DNA from: an uncultured Moraxellaceae bacterium
Lineage (GTDB): Bacteria > Pseudomonadota > Gammaproteobacteria > Pseudomonadales > Moraxellaceae
NCBI GenBank assembly: GCA_937952925.1
Contig: CALFYA010000371.1
Location: 1-11,698 of the forward strand
Length of the DNA stretch: 11,698 bases
Reading direction: 5' to 3'
Shown here: positions 1 through 7,307 of the stretch, one piece after another
Layout: every line of letters begins with the position of its first letter
How positions within the stretch are numbered: position 1 is the stretch's first letter
Program-made: the position numbers and the translations under genes
The notes under the pieces: model-generated
Databases searched by the model: none
What the model saw: only the letters and a program-made list of their open reading frames with translations
What the model was told of the DNA's origin: nothing

Positions 1-13
1 GCTCTTCCGATCT
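1..13. other. Illumina adapter remnant at contig end
   Basis: The first 13 bases, GCTCTTCCGATCT, are identical to the 3' end of the standard Illumina adapter. Read on the minus strand they give AGATCGGAAGAGC, the familiar adapter read-through sequence. The match ends exactly where plausible aldolase coding sequence begins on the minus strand. These bases should be treated as untrimmed adapter and not as genome. The truncation of the adjacent gene is therefore artificial. Confidence 0.95.
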
Positions 14-1416
14 AGTGGCGCAGGGATCACACAGCCTGTGGTTTCAACACTGAGCGCACTGGCGTCGATTTTGATGCCAAAATCGAGCAGTGAACAGTGC
101 GACAAGCGGCTGACCACACCGGTTGGCAGCGATTGCTGCGGCAAAATCAGCGGGGCTTTGACGCCACGGCTCATGAATGGAACTAAACGGCCAGGGTGAC
201 AGGTGGCAATCGCCGAGACTTTGTCACGCGGAACAAAGTCGAGCAGGTTGAGGGTAATCACCACGGGGTTTTCACGGGCAATATATTGCTCCAGTGCAGG
301 CCAATGGCGTTTGGCCGAAGGGCCTCCAGCAACCACCAACACCGATTTGCCAGCAAACAAAGTTTTGGGATCCCATGAGCCACTTGCATTTTGGAAGCGT
401 GCGGTGAGCAGTTCATCAATACCTTTGGCTTTGTAAGAAGAGCCTTTGTTTTGACCGAGCAATTCAATCAGTAGTGCGATATCGTTGGGCGAGAAGGTTT
501 TTTGCGACAACATGTCTTGCACATAAGTCGGGTGGACTTTGTGCTGTGCGCCCAAGTAATAGAAAATATTCGCGCCCCACTCGTAGTGTTGCTTCATCGG
601 GCCAAAGGTGCGCACCGCCAAATCAATCATCGGCGCGGCATTGACGTTTTTCAGCCCGCGATTTTGCAGTTCAGCCAACAGATATTCAATCTGGGTGTTA
701 CCCGCACCACGTCCCATACCGGTGACGGTGGCATCTAGCCATGTCACGCCATGAGCCACAGCAGTGAGGGTGTTGGACAAGCCTTTGCCCATGTTGTCAT
801 GGCCGTGGAAACCCAGAGGGCCAGACCATTCTTGGCGCAATGTATTGATAATCCGAATGGTTTCAGCATCGTCCATATTGCCAAGCGAGTCGGCAAAATA
901 CAGGGCTTCAACGTGTTCAAAGTCACGAATGGCGCGGACGAGGTCGGCGAGTTGCTCATCAGAGCAGCTGTTGGACTGCATAATGTTGAAGCCAACGCGA
1001 TAGCCGAGCTTGGCAAAGTAAGCCACCAAGACACCACACGATTTGACTTCGGCAACGTGTGCGGCAATCCGTACCAATTTGACACGAGATTGAGCCGCAG
1101 GAACGAAGCAAGTATCGAGCGCCGCTTCGGCACCCAAGGGTGACTTCAGATAATCTGAAGCGTTGATCATCACGCCAATCACCAGTTCATCTGGAATATT
1201 CAGTGTGCTGATAAATTGCTCACTGGTATAAGCATAGGGGCCTAAAAACTTGGCCTTGGGCATAAAGCGAAAGCCAAGTTCGACGATATCAACCCCACTG
1301 CTCGCAGCAGCTTCTAAATAGCTTTCAACGACAGCTTGGTCAAAATCCCAATCATTATAATAACCGCCATCACGCAGGGTGCAATCAAGGACGGTGAGGG
1401 CTTGGTTTTGGCTCAT
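14..1416 (-). CDS. DRE-TIM aldolase with C-terminal Rossmann-like domain, 3' end missing
   Basis: The frame opens at the ATG at 1416 and stays open for 467 codons until the adapter, so the C-terminus is missing. Residues 1 to about 300 form an HMG-CoA lyase/4-hydroxy-2-oxovalerate aldolase-type barrel. It has LDCTLRDGG at residues 10-18 (metal-ligand Asp16 and Arg15), FHGHDN at 203-208 (metal ligands His204 and His206) and GMGRGAGN at 233-240. The base-donating His that follows the RDG motif in HOA aldolases is replaced by Tyr (RDGGYYN), a variant I associate with polysaccharide-cluster aldolases. From about residue 357 a second domain starts with KSVLVVAGGPS, a nucleotide-binding-like Rossmann start reminiscent of DUF115 or CstII-type proteins. 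A GGAATGG ribosome-binding site lies 6 bases before the ATG, and the stop codon of the upstream glycosyltransferase is only 3 bases away, which suggests translational coupling. I infer that it makes or modifies a 2-oxo-3-deoxy sugar from pyruvate and an aldehyde. The substrate is unknown. Confidence 0.85.
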
Positions 1417-1419
1417 GTC

Positions 1420-4400
1420 TTACCATTCCAGTTTGATAGGTTCGAAGAAAGGTTTGTTTTGGACAATCCATTCAATACAAGCATCCATACTGCACGGTTG
1501 CTGTGTTTCAGGATGATAGAACAGATTGTACTTCAAGAAGGTCGCCGCAAATAATGATTCAACAGAAAGTTGACGACGCGGATTGGGAACAGGTACTCGA
1601 TCGTTGGTCAGTCCCCAACCCGAGTAGAACGGCACACCAAAACAGCTGACAGGTTTGCCAATCATCAAGGCTTCAAGTCCCACACCACTGGTCATCACAT
1701 ACACTTCGTCTACTTGTTTGATTAAAGAGATAATATTGCACTGCTGACCAATCACCTTCAAGTTGGGGCGATCCAACAAGTCTTGGATGCTGGTCAGATT
1801 GCCATTTTTAGCACCCGCAGCTGTTTCCGGATGGATCTTGAGGATGACATCACTGTTGGGTTGATCTAGTGCAGTGAGCAACATATCACGGAAACTATAG
1901 GTTTCGCATTGACCATACACGATGGAGTTGTCACCCGCAGTCTGATCAATGACCAAAATCCGGTGGTTTTTGCGCTCCGTAAGAAGTTCAATATCACCGG
2001 AGTTGTTGTATTTGGTGATGTTGTTGCCCACAATCGTATCCATCAGCTTGCGGCTTTGTTGCAGCATGGCGGGTTGCAAAATGTCATCGTCACGCAGCAG
2101 CATGTTTTCAATTTGCGAGGGAACGGTGGTGTCATAAAAGATCCCACAGTCATCCAAAATGAGCGAGAAGTTGAATTTTTTCTCACTCGGCAGACTCATT
2201 GCAGAGATCAGACCATATTCAACCAAGCGGAAATCAGCATGGAGCGCTTGCGCCAATTGTTTGGCGAGTAAGCCCGTTTTGGCACGACCAAAGCCAAGCA
2301 CACAGACTTTTTCGTGAGGTTGTAGGGCTTTGAGCAGATCAGCCGGTTCGCCCTTCAGCGGATTTTCAAGCCATTTGAGATGCCGCTCGGTCTTAGCACC
2401 ACTAATCAGCTCTACTTTTTTGCCATAAATTTGATAATCGGCCAAACCAGGTGAGACCGAAATTATTCGATCATAGGCCGGTTGAGAGGGAGTGAGTGTG
2501 GTGTTTGTCGATGTCGCTGGACTGACAGGAGCCACAGCAGGTGTTGTTGATGTGTGCAAGTCTTGCGGAAGCACTAAGCGTCGATCCGTGCCTTTCTGGC
2601 GAAAGACGCGTGGTACAACGATTTGAGTTGGATCTTTTTGGCGAATAGTGTTGAAAAATTCCGCTTCACGATCCCAGTCATGCCGTGCACTAGACGCCGC
2701 GTTTTGATCAGAGTAGTGGTAACTGCCTTGCGCATGGATCGGATCAGTAAATGAGAAGCCCAAGCATTGCTCAGGGCGCAATGGCCCGACAATCTTGTAA
2801 AGCATGTAGCACAACATCAACCCAGCAGTGGGTGGCGCTCCCAAGGCTTTTTGCAGCTCATACAAAGCAGATGATGGGAAAAATTGTACCGGAAAGCCGC
2901 GCTCAATATATTCCAATATCCCATGCCATTCGGTGTAAGGACGATACAAGCGATTAGAGCCAGTAAACATCACCAGTTTGAGGTCTGGATCGGCATCACG
3001 TTTGACATACGGGTGAAAGGGCATCCGCACCCAGACATCAGTCTTGATGCCATAGTCTTCACTAAACGGATAATCGGTGGAGTAATTGTTGAAGCGCACC
3101 ACCAGCTGATGTTGGTCAATTTCATCGCCACGATTTGAACCAATCAACGACGGCGCATTCCCCACCAAACATACTGAGCCATTGGCTGCAAGCACCAACT
3201 TACGGAAACGATCCGTAAACTCTAGCAGTTTGGGGTAGTAGGTGGCTTCGTAATCGGAGAGGGCTTTGGGGTTGCCATGTTTCCATGCCGTATGGCGCAG
3301 TGCGAGCATGGTGCTGTCTGCGGCACCAAGCGCCAATGCCTGCTTCTGGGTTTTGAGCGCTGTGCTGTGTTGGCGCGTCTCATTGAGCATACATGCTTTG
3401 AGGAGCAGTAATTTGCCATATTCTTTAGACTGCTTTTGCACCGCAGGCACAGCGGATAAGGCATGATCTAAAGATTTAAACAACAAATCAGAGACAGGCT
3501 CTTTCTCCCAAAGATAGGAGAAATATTGATAAATCAGCTCATTTTTAGTCTTGGAGAGTACCAACGCTTTTTTGAAGTCTTGGTCGGTGGCTTGATTAAA
3601 TTCACCGTTTTTGAGTCGTGCCATACAACGTGCTTGATACAACGCACCTTCTTGAGGATCGAGTTCAATCGCTTTGTTGTAGCATGCAATGGCTGGTGCA
3701 TATTGCTGTTGCAGTTGGTGTAGCTCAGCGAGTGTTGTCCACGCTTGCACAAATTGTGGGAACTCGGTGGTGAGCGCGGTGAGCTGTGCAAAGCTGACGT
3801 CCGTATCCAAGTTCTTCATGCTATTGCGAGCATTTTTGAGCTTGTAGTCTTTGATCGCGTCTTTGATATACACCAAACGATCTCGATGCACAGAGTTTAA
3901 GCTGTCTTGAATGGTGGTTTGGCGTTTTAAGATCGGATCAAAGCAATAAGTGTGAATGATACAGGCTGCAACGACCAATTCAGCCAAGGTACGGGGCTTG
4001 GGTGCCTTAAATTGAGGATGACGATCATCGGTCAGCCCCCAACCGGCATACCACGGCAGACCAAAGGTGGTCACCGGAACGCCATACAGTAACGCATCAA
4101 AACCAGCCTGTGAGGCACTGGTATAGACATGCTGTACCGTGGGCAGTACATCATGGATACAGGTCTGACCCTCCAAAATGAGATCAGCAAGATCCACAAC
4201 ACTCGATTCAATGACGTTTTTTTCTTGTGTACTCGCAGATGCATCGGTCGGATAAGGTTTATAAATGAGTTTTGCTTCTGGGAAGTCCCGACGCGCAATT
4301 TGCAGCATTTCGGTATCAGACACCTTGAACGTACCCCGATCAAAGGTGGTTGCGCGGTGTGAGTCGGCTTGACCAACCACCAACACCTGATGCTTGTATT

Positions 4401-4941
4401 GGGCAAGTTCATCGAGTGGTAGTGACGGATGAATATTAAAGTGACTCAGTTTGAGCGCTTTGATTTGCTGAATCAGATCTTGAGCTTCCTCAAGCAGTGC
4501 AGGATGCTGACCAAACGGAAAATTTTGAATGGTTTGGCACAGTGTGGAATCGGGGTGGTGGATATAAAAAGGGATCTTGGGCTGGGCAATAATATTGTAG
4601 GCCAGTCGGACATGATTGACATGAATCAGTGAAAATAACGCAGGCTCAAGATAGGTGAGCTTGATTTGATTCTGCTCACAAGCATCTGAGAGTTCTTTGT
4701 TGTAGGGCATGCAATAACAAAAAACTTCGACTTTTTTGATTTTTGATTCGGTGATGATTTGCTCAATGGTTTTGTGCGTTGCATCGAGTGTGACAAAATT
4801 AAGTTTTCGGTTTGGAAAGATGGCGCGGAATATCTGCTTCCAATTGATATTGGCAATGATGTAAGTGGTTGTTGGTTGTGAGGGGGAGAATATGTGATTC
4901 AGATTTTCTGCAATATTTGTGGGCAGAAGAGAAAACGTCAT
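1420..4941 (-). CDS. Giant multidomain glycosyltransferase: KpsC-like module, TPR, GT29 domain, KpsC-like module
   Basis: The protein has 1173 aa from the ATG at 4941. Residues 1 to about 365 resemble the second module of KpsC (VGQADS 189-194, PWYAGWGLTDDR 296-307). Residues about 399-458 look like one or two TPR units. Residues about 588-775 carry family-29 sialyltransferase motifs: L (VGNAPS from 593, RFNN 616-619), S (PPTAGLMLCYMLYKI 703-717), III (HY 742-743) and VS (His754-x4-Glu759). A Ser/Thr/Pro-rich linker spans about 794-821. The final part resembles the first module of KpsC (GFGR 883-886, DQTAGDNSIVY 999-1009, KIHPE 1035-1039, PFYSGWGLTNDR near 1104-1115). No signal peptide or membrane segment is evident, so it is probably cytoplasmic at the inner membrane, like KpsC. 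Family knowledge points to CMP-sugar donors; the actual donor and acceptor are unknown. It leads a minus-strand group with the aldolase. A TTG start 22 codons upstream is open but less likely. Confidence 0.88.
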   Translation of the reverse strand: MTFSLLPTNIAENLNHIFSPSQPTTTYIIANINWKQIFRAIFPNRKLNFVTLDATHKTIEQIITESKIKKVEVFCYCMPYNKELSDACEQNQIKLTYLEPALFSLIHVNHVRLAYNIIAQPKIPFYIHHPDSTLCQTIQNFPFGQHPALLEEAQDLIQQIKALKLSHFNIHPSLPLDELAQYKHQVLVVGQADSHRATTFDRGTFKVSDTEMLQIARRDFPEAKLIYKPYPTDASASTQEKNVIESSVVDLADLILEGQTCIHDVLPTVQHVYTSASQAGFDALLYGVPVTTFGLPWYAGWGLTDDRHPQFKAPKPRTLAELVVAACIIHTYCFDPILKRQTTIQDSLNSVHRDRLVYIKDAIKDYKLKNARNSMKNLDTDVSFAQLTALTTEFPQFVQAWTTLAELHQLQQQYAPAIACYNKAIELDPQEGALYQARCMARLKNGEFNQATDQDFKKALVLSKTKNELIYQYFSYLWEKEPVSDLLFKSLDHALSAVPAVQKQSKEYGKLLLLKACMLNETRQHSTALKTQKQALALGAADSTMLALRHTAWKHGNPKALSDYEATYYPKLLEFTDRFRKLVLAANGSVCLVGNAPSLIGSNRGDEIDQHQLVVRFNNYSTDYPFSEDYGIKTDVWVRMPFHPYVKRDADPDLKLVMFTGSNRLYRPYTEWHGILEYIERGFPVQFFPSSALYELQKALGAPPTAGLMLCYMLYKIVGPLRPEQCLGFSFTDPIHAQGSYHYSDQNAASSARHDWDREAEFFNTIRQKDPTQIVVPRVFRQKGTDRRLVLPQDLHTSTTPAVAPVSPATSTNTTLTPSQPAYDRIISVSPGLADYQIYGKKVELISGAKTERHLKWLENPLKGEPADLLKALQPHEKVCVLGFGRAKTGLLAKQLAQALHADFRLVEYGLISAMSLPSEKKFNFSLILDDCGIFYDTTVPSQIENMLLRDDDILQPAMLQQSRKLMDTIVGNNITKYNNSGDIELLTERKNHRILVIDQTAGDNSIVYGQCETYSFRDMLLTALDQPNSDVILKIHPETAAGAKNGNLTSIQDLLDRPNLKVIGQQCNIISLIKQVDEVYVMTSGVGLEALMIGKPVSCFGVPFYSGWGLTNDRVPVPNPRRQLSVESLFAATFLKYNLFYHPETQQPCSMDACIEWIVQNKPFFEPIKLEW

Positions 4942-5155
4942 GTTACACACCGTCAAGGAATTGCATAAAAGCAAAAAAAAATTACTCGAATGGATGCGCA
5001 AAGTCAATTTTTTTCAGCCGGAAGTCAAGCAAATGCAAGCAATTCAACAGTTTTTGATCAAAAACAGTTTTTTACTGTTTTATATTGAATCGGGCATTCG
5101 GCTTGATGCTAAGATGACCCGCTTTGTCGATCTTCTCTTGGCTTCTTTTGTTTAG
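4940..5155 (+). CDS. Hypothetical 71-aa basic protein, possible first gene of the kpsCS group
   Basis: This is an open frame of 71 codons from the ATG at 4940. A GTG at 4919 in the same frame would give 78 aa. The product is Lys-rich at the N-terminus (KELHKSKKKLLEW) with a mixed hydrophobic and charged remainder, and I recognise no family. A weak purine tract (AAGAGA, 4927-4932) lies 7 bases before the ATG. The stop codon is 11 bases before the kpsC start, the spacing expected of an operon partner. On the other hand, its ATG overlaps the opposite-strand ATG of the giant glycosyltransferase (both within CATG), and it fills the only space where the divergent promoters could sit. It could be a real small gene, or an open frame in a regulatory region. 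Confidence 0.4.
   Translation: MLHTVKELHKSKKKLLEWMRKVNFFQPEVKQMQAIQQFLIKNSFLLFYIESGIRLDAKMTRFVDLLLASFV
4979..5007 (-). promoter_or_regulatory. Candidate sigma70 promoter for the minus-strand glycosyltransferase-aldolase group
   Basis: On the minus strand, TTGACT (5007-5002, five of six consensus bases) is followed after 17 bases by TAATTT (4984-4979, three of six). Transcription would start near 4972 and leave a leader of about 30 bases before the ATG at 4941. The -10 match is poor, so this is only a candidate. The proposed -35 includes the alternative TTG start codon at 5007, which makes that start less attractive. Confidence 0.3.
5050..5065. repeat. 16-bp perfect palindrome in the divergent region
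   Basis: GTTTTTGATCAAAAAC reads identically on both strands. It lies upstream of kpsC and of the divergent glycosyltransferase gene. Possible roles are a binding site for a dimeric regulator or a cruciform or hairpin element. It shares five bases with a second inverted repeat immediately to the right. It also falls inside the possible 71-aa ORF, where the codons read through it normally. Confidence 0.6.
5061..5081. repeat. 8-bp inverted repeat with T5 spacer
   Basis: The arms AAAACAGT (5061-5068) and ACTGTTTT (5074-5081) are perfectly complementary around a five-T loop. The left arm overlaps the right end of the palindrome at 5050-5065, so the two structures cannot form together in one strand. 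No G+C-rich stem is present, so a conventional intrinsic terminator is unlikely. Confidence 0.55.
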
Positions 5156-5166
5156 ATGGTCTTAAT

Positions 5167-7221
5167 GTGTCTTGTCATAAAGTAGCTGTTCTTACTAAAG
5201 GCGTCTGGGATACCCCCAATCTGGCCGCATTTTTACCTTTTAATGTGGAATATCATCCACTTATTGCCTATATGGCTGGCGCGGCAATTTCTTTGCACTA
5301 TTTTGATGCAGTTCTGGGTTGGGGGCGCAAACCAAGTGCAATCAAGGCGCAGCGTTATGCTCAGCAACAACAGTTGCCATTCATTAGTTTGGAGGATGGC
5401 TTTTTACGTTCAGTTGGGTTAGGCAGTGATGGCTGTCCACCCGTGGCCATGATCATTGATCACCAAGGCATCTATTTTGATGCTCATCGAGAGTCTGAGC
5501 TTGAGCAGTTGATTGTTGCCACACAGCAGGCAGATCATCAAGTTACACAGTATATCAGTACGATTATAACCCATCAGTTGTCCAAATATAATTTGGTCAG
5601 TGAGTCGTTTGTATTAAGCCAAGCCGATCAACATAAAATCAATGTGCTCATTGTTGATCAAACGTATGGTGATCAGTCGATTGAGTATTCCGGTGCAAAA
5701 AAAACTGATTTTGAACGGATGTTGTGGCAAGCCTGTCACGATTATCCTGATGCTAATATTTGGATTAAAACCCATCCTGAGGTGGCGGAAGGAATTAAAA
5801 AAGGCTGTCTGTCACATATTAAAGAAAATCAGCGTGTACGTAAAATTACTGCGCATGCCAATCCCATCGCATTATTACAACAAATGGATGTTGTTTATGT
5901 GGTCAGTTCACACATGGGTTTTGAGGCATTAATGCTCCAAAAACGCGTATATTGCTTTGGTATGCCATGGTACGCCGGTTGGGGCTTGACCGATGATCGT
6001 TATGCCCCTCGTTATATTGCTTCTTCCAGACGAGGCGTGGCAAAAAGTGTGGACATATTGTTTGATGCAGCGTATTTGCAGTACACACGATATGTCAATC
6101 CAAGTACGCAACGTGCGTGTGATATGCAAGAAGCCCTCGATTGGCTGATCGAAAATAAACGTTGGTCAACTCAGTTGGCTGGACAGGTGGTATTTTATCG
6201 ATTTAGCCATTGGAAAGAGCACTATTTGCGGCGCTATTTTAAGCTGCCATTTAATCAGTTGAGTTTTGAACAAAAAATACCCGCTCAATCGGTCGATCAT
6301 CTGATCTATTGGGGAGCGCTGAACAAACAAAATCACCCAGCACCACAGGCGCTACAGACACATGTGATGGAGGATGGCTTTATCCGCTCGATTGGATTGG
6401 GGGCAAAGCTGATCAGACCCTTATCTTTAGTGATTGATCATGTCGGCATTTATTATGATGCGACTCAGCCTTCAGGATTAGAGCAGTGGTACAACACGGC
6501 ACAACTCAGTGATGCTCAACGTCAGCGAGCGCAGCAGGTGCGTGAGCGTTTGGTGTCCGAAGGGTTAAGTAAATATAATGTGGGCGAGCCAGAAGATTGG
6601 CCGGATGTACCACCGCATCAGCGCTGTATTTTGATTTCTGGACAAGTGGAAGATGATGCATCTGTATTGCTCGGTGGTGTCGATGTCCGAACAAATTTAC
6701 AACTGATCCAGTTGGTTAGAGCAAAAAACCCAGATGCGTTTTTGGTGTATAAGCCACATCCGGATGTGACGGCTGGTCTGCGGGTTGGAGCCGTTGATCC
6801 TGTGCAATTGGATCAATATGTGGATGCTGTAGTACAACGACTAGGGATGCCAGCGTGCTTGTCTCGTGTGGACGAAGTACATACCATCACGTCATTAACC
6901 GGATTTGAAGCATTGCTACGAGGTGTGTCGGTCAGTTGTTATGGTCTGCCGTTTTATGCCGGATGGGGGTTGACCACAGATTTACACCATTGCTCACGAC
7001 GCTCTGCCCAATTGTCATTGGATGAGCTGGTGTATGGTGCATTGATTGCTTATCCATTGTATATGCTGCCAGAAGGAGAGGGTTTTGTTCAGGTTGAACA
7101 AGCGATTGATGAGCTGATCAAACAACGTCAGCATCAGCAGAGCATCCCACAAAAAGCGCTGGGTTATTCCGCAAAACTAAGAGCGACGACGCTAAAGTGG
7201 AGTAAGAGATTATGGCCTTAA
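5167..7221 (+). CDS. kpsC: KpsC, dual-module beta-Kdo transferase for capsule linker
   Basis: The 684-aa length is normal for KpsC. The enzyme extends the poly-beta-Kdo linker that joins group-2-type capsules to phosphatidylglycerol at the cytoplasmic face of the inner membrane, using CMP-Kdo. Two homologous modules are visible. Module 1 (about 1-335) has GWGRKPSA 51-58, EDGFLRS 76-82, DQTYGDQS from 164, KTHPE 201-205 and PWYAGWGLTDD 267-277. Module 2 (about 340-684) has EDGFIRS 402-408, SGQVEDDAS 491-499, KPHPD 529-533 and PFYAGWGLTTD 595-605. Both modules keep the full motif set, so both should be active. Known family members alternate beta-2,4 and beta-2,7 linkages with their two modules. 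The only usable start in frame is the GTG at 5167, as a stop lies at 5110 and no other start codon follows it. The ribosome-binding site is weak. kpsS follows after 86 bases. Confidence 0.95.
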   Translation: MSCHKVAVLTKGVWDTPNLAAFLPFNVEYHPLIAYMAGAAISLHYFDAVLGWGRKPSAIKAQRYAQQQQLPFISLEDGFLRSVGLGSDGCPPVAMIIDHQGIYFDAHRESELEQLIVATQQADHQVTQYISTIITHQLSKYNLVSESFVLSQADQHKINVLIVDQTYGDQSIEYSGAKKTDFERMLWQACHDYPDANIWIKTHPEVAEGIKKGCLSHIKENQRVRKITAHANPIALLQQMDVVYVVSSHMGFEALMLQKRVYCFGMPWYAGWGLTDDRYAPRYIASSRRGVAKSVDILFDAAYLQYTRYVNPSTQRACDMQEALDWLIENKRWSTQLAGQVVFYRFSHWKEHYLRRYFKLPFNQLSFEQKIPAQSVDHLIYWGALNKQNHPAPQALQTHVMEDGFIRSIGLGAKLIRPLSLVIDHVGIYYDATQPSGLEQWYNTAQLSDAQRQRAQQVRERLVSEGLSKYNVGEPEDWPDVPPHQRCILISGQVEDDASVLLGGVDVRTNLQLIQLVRAKNPDAFLVYKPHPDVTAGLRVGAVDPVQLDQYVDAVVQRLGMPACLSRVDEVHTITSLTGFEALLRGVSVSCYGLPFYAGWGLTTDLHHCSRRSAQLSLDELVYGALIAYPLYMLPEGEGFVQVEQAIDELIKQRQHQQSIPQKALGYSAKLRATTLKWSKRLWP

Positions 7222-7271
7222 TGCAACGAATTGTAGTTTCCCAAATAAACTGTATGGATTTTTGCTTGCTG

Positions 7272-7291
7272 TTTGATAGTCTTGTATCAAA
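7272..7291 (+). promoter_or_regulatory. Inverted repeat abutting the kpsS ribosome-binding site
   Basis: TTTGATA (7272-7278) and TATCAAA (7285-7291) form a perfect 7-bp stem around the loop GTCTTG in the 86-base kpsC-kpsS gap. The kpsS ribosome-binding site AGGAAG (7294-7299) begins two bases after the stem, 8 bases before the ATG. The stem is A+T-rich and weak, and no T run follows it. It could modulate kpsS translation or serve as a protein-binding site. Either role is inferred. Confidence 0.4.
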
Positions 7292-7307
7292 ATAGGAAGC
7301 TGATTGC

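Noticed and set aside
744..1143. Open frames of about 130 codons on both strands
   Set aside because: They lie inside the aldolase gene in other frames. The aldolase frame carries the metal-binding and GRGAGN motifs.
4942..5007. Longer version of the giant glycosyltransferase starting at TTG 5007 (22 extra residues)
   Set aside because: It is a rare start codon without a ribosome-binding site, it overlaps a candidate -35 element, and the extension adds an unrelated hydrophobic stretch (FFLLLCNSL) that would be odd before a KpsC-like module. ATG 4941 is preferred, although its own ribosome-binding site is also weak.
5167..7221. The duplicated kpsC modules as a recent tandem repeat
   Set aside because: The two halves are diverged at protein level and each matches its own module type. 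Two modules are the normal architecture of KpsC.
7222..7307. Separate sigma70 promoter for kpsS
   Set aside because: TTGATA at 7273-7278 resembles a -35 box, but nothing like a -10 box occurs at the right distance. The bases are better described as part of the hairpin.
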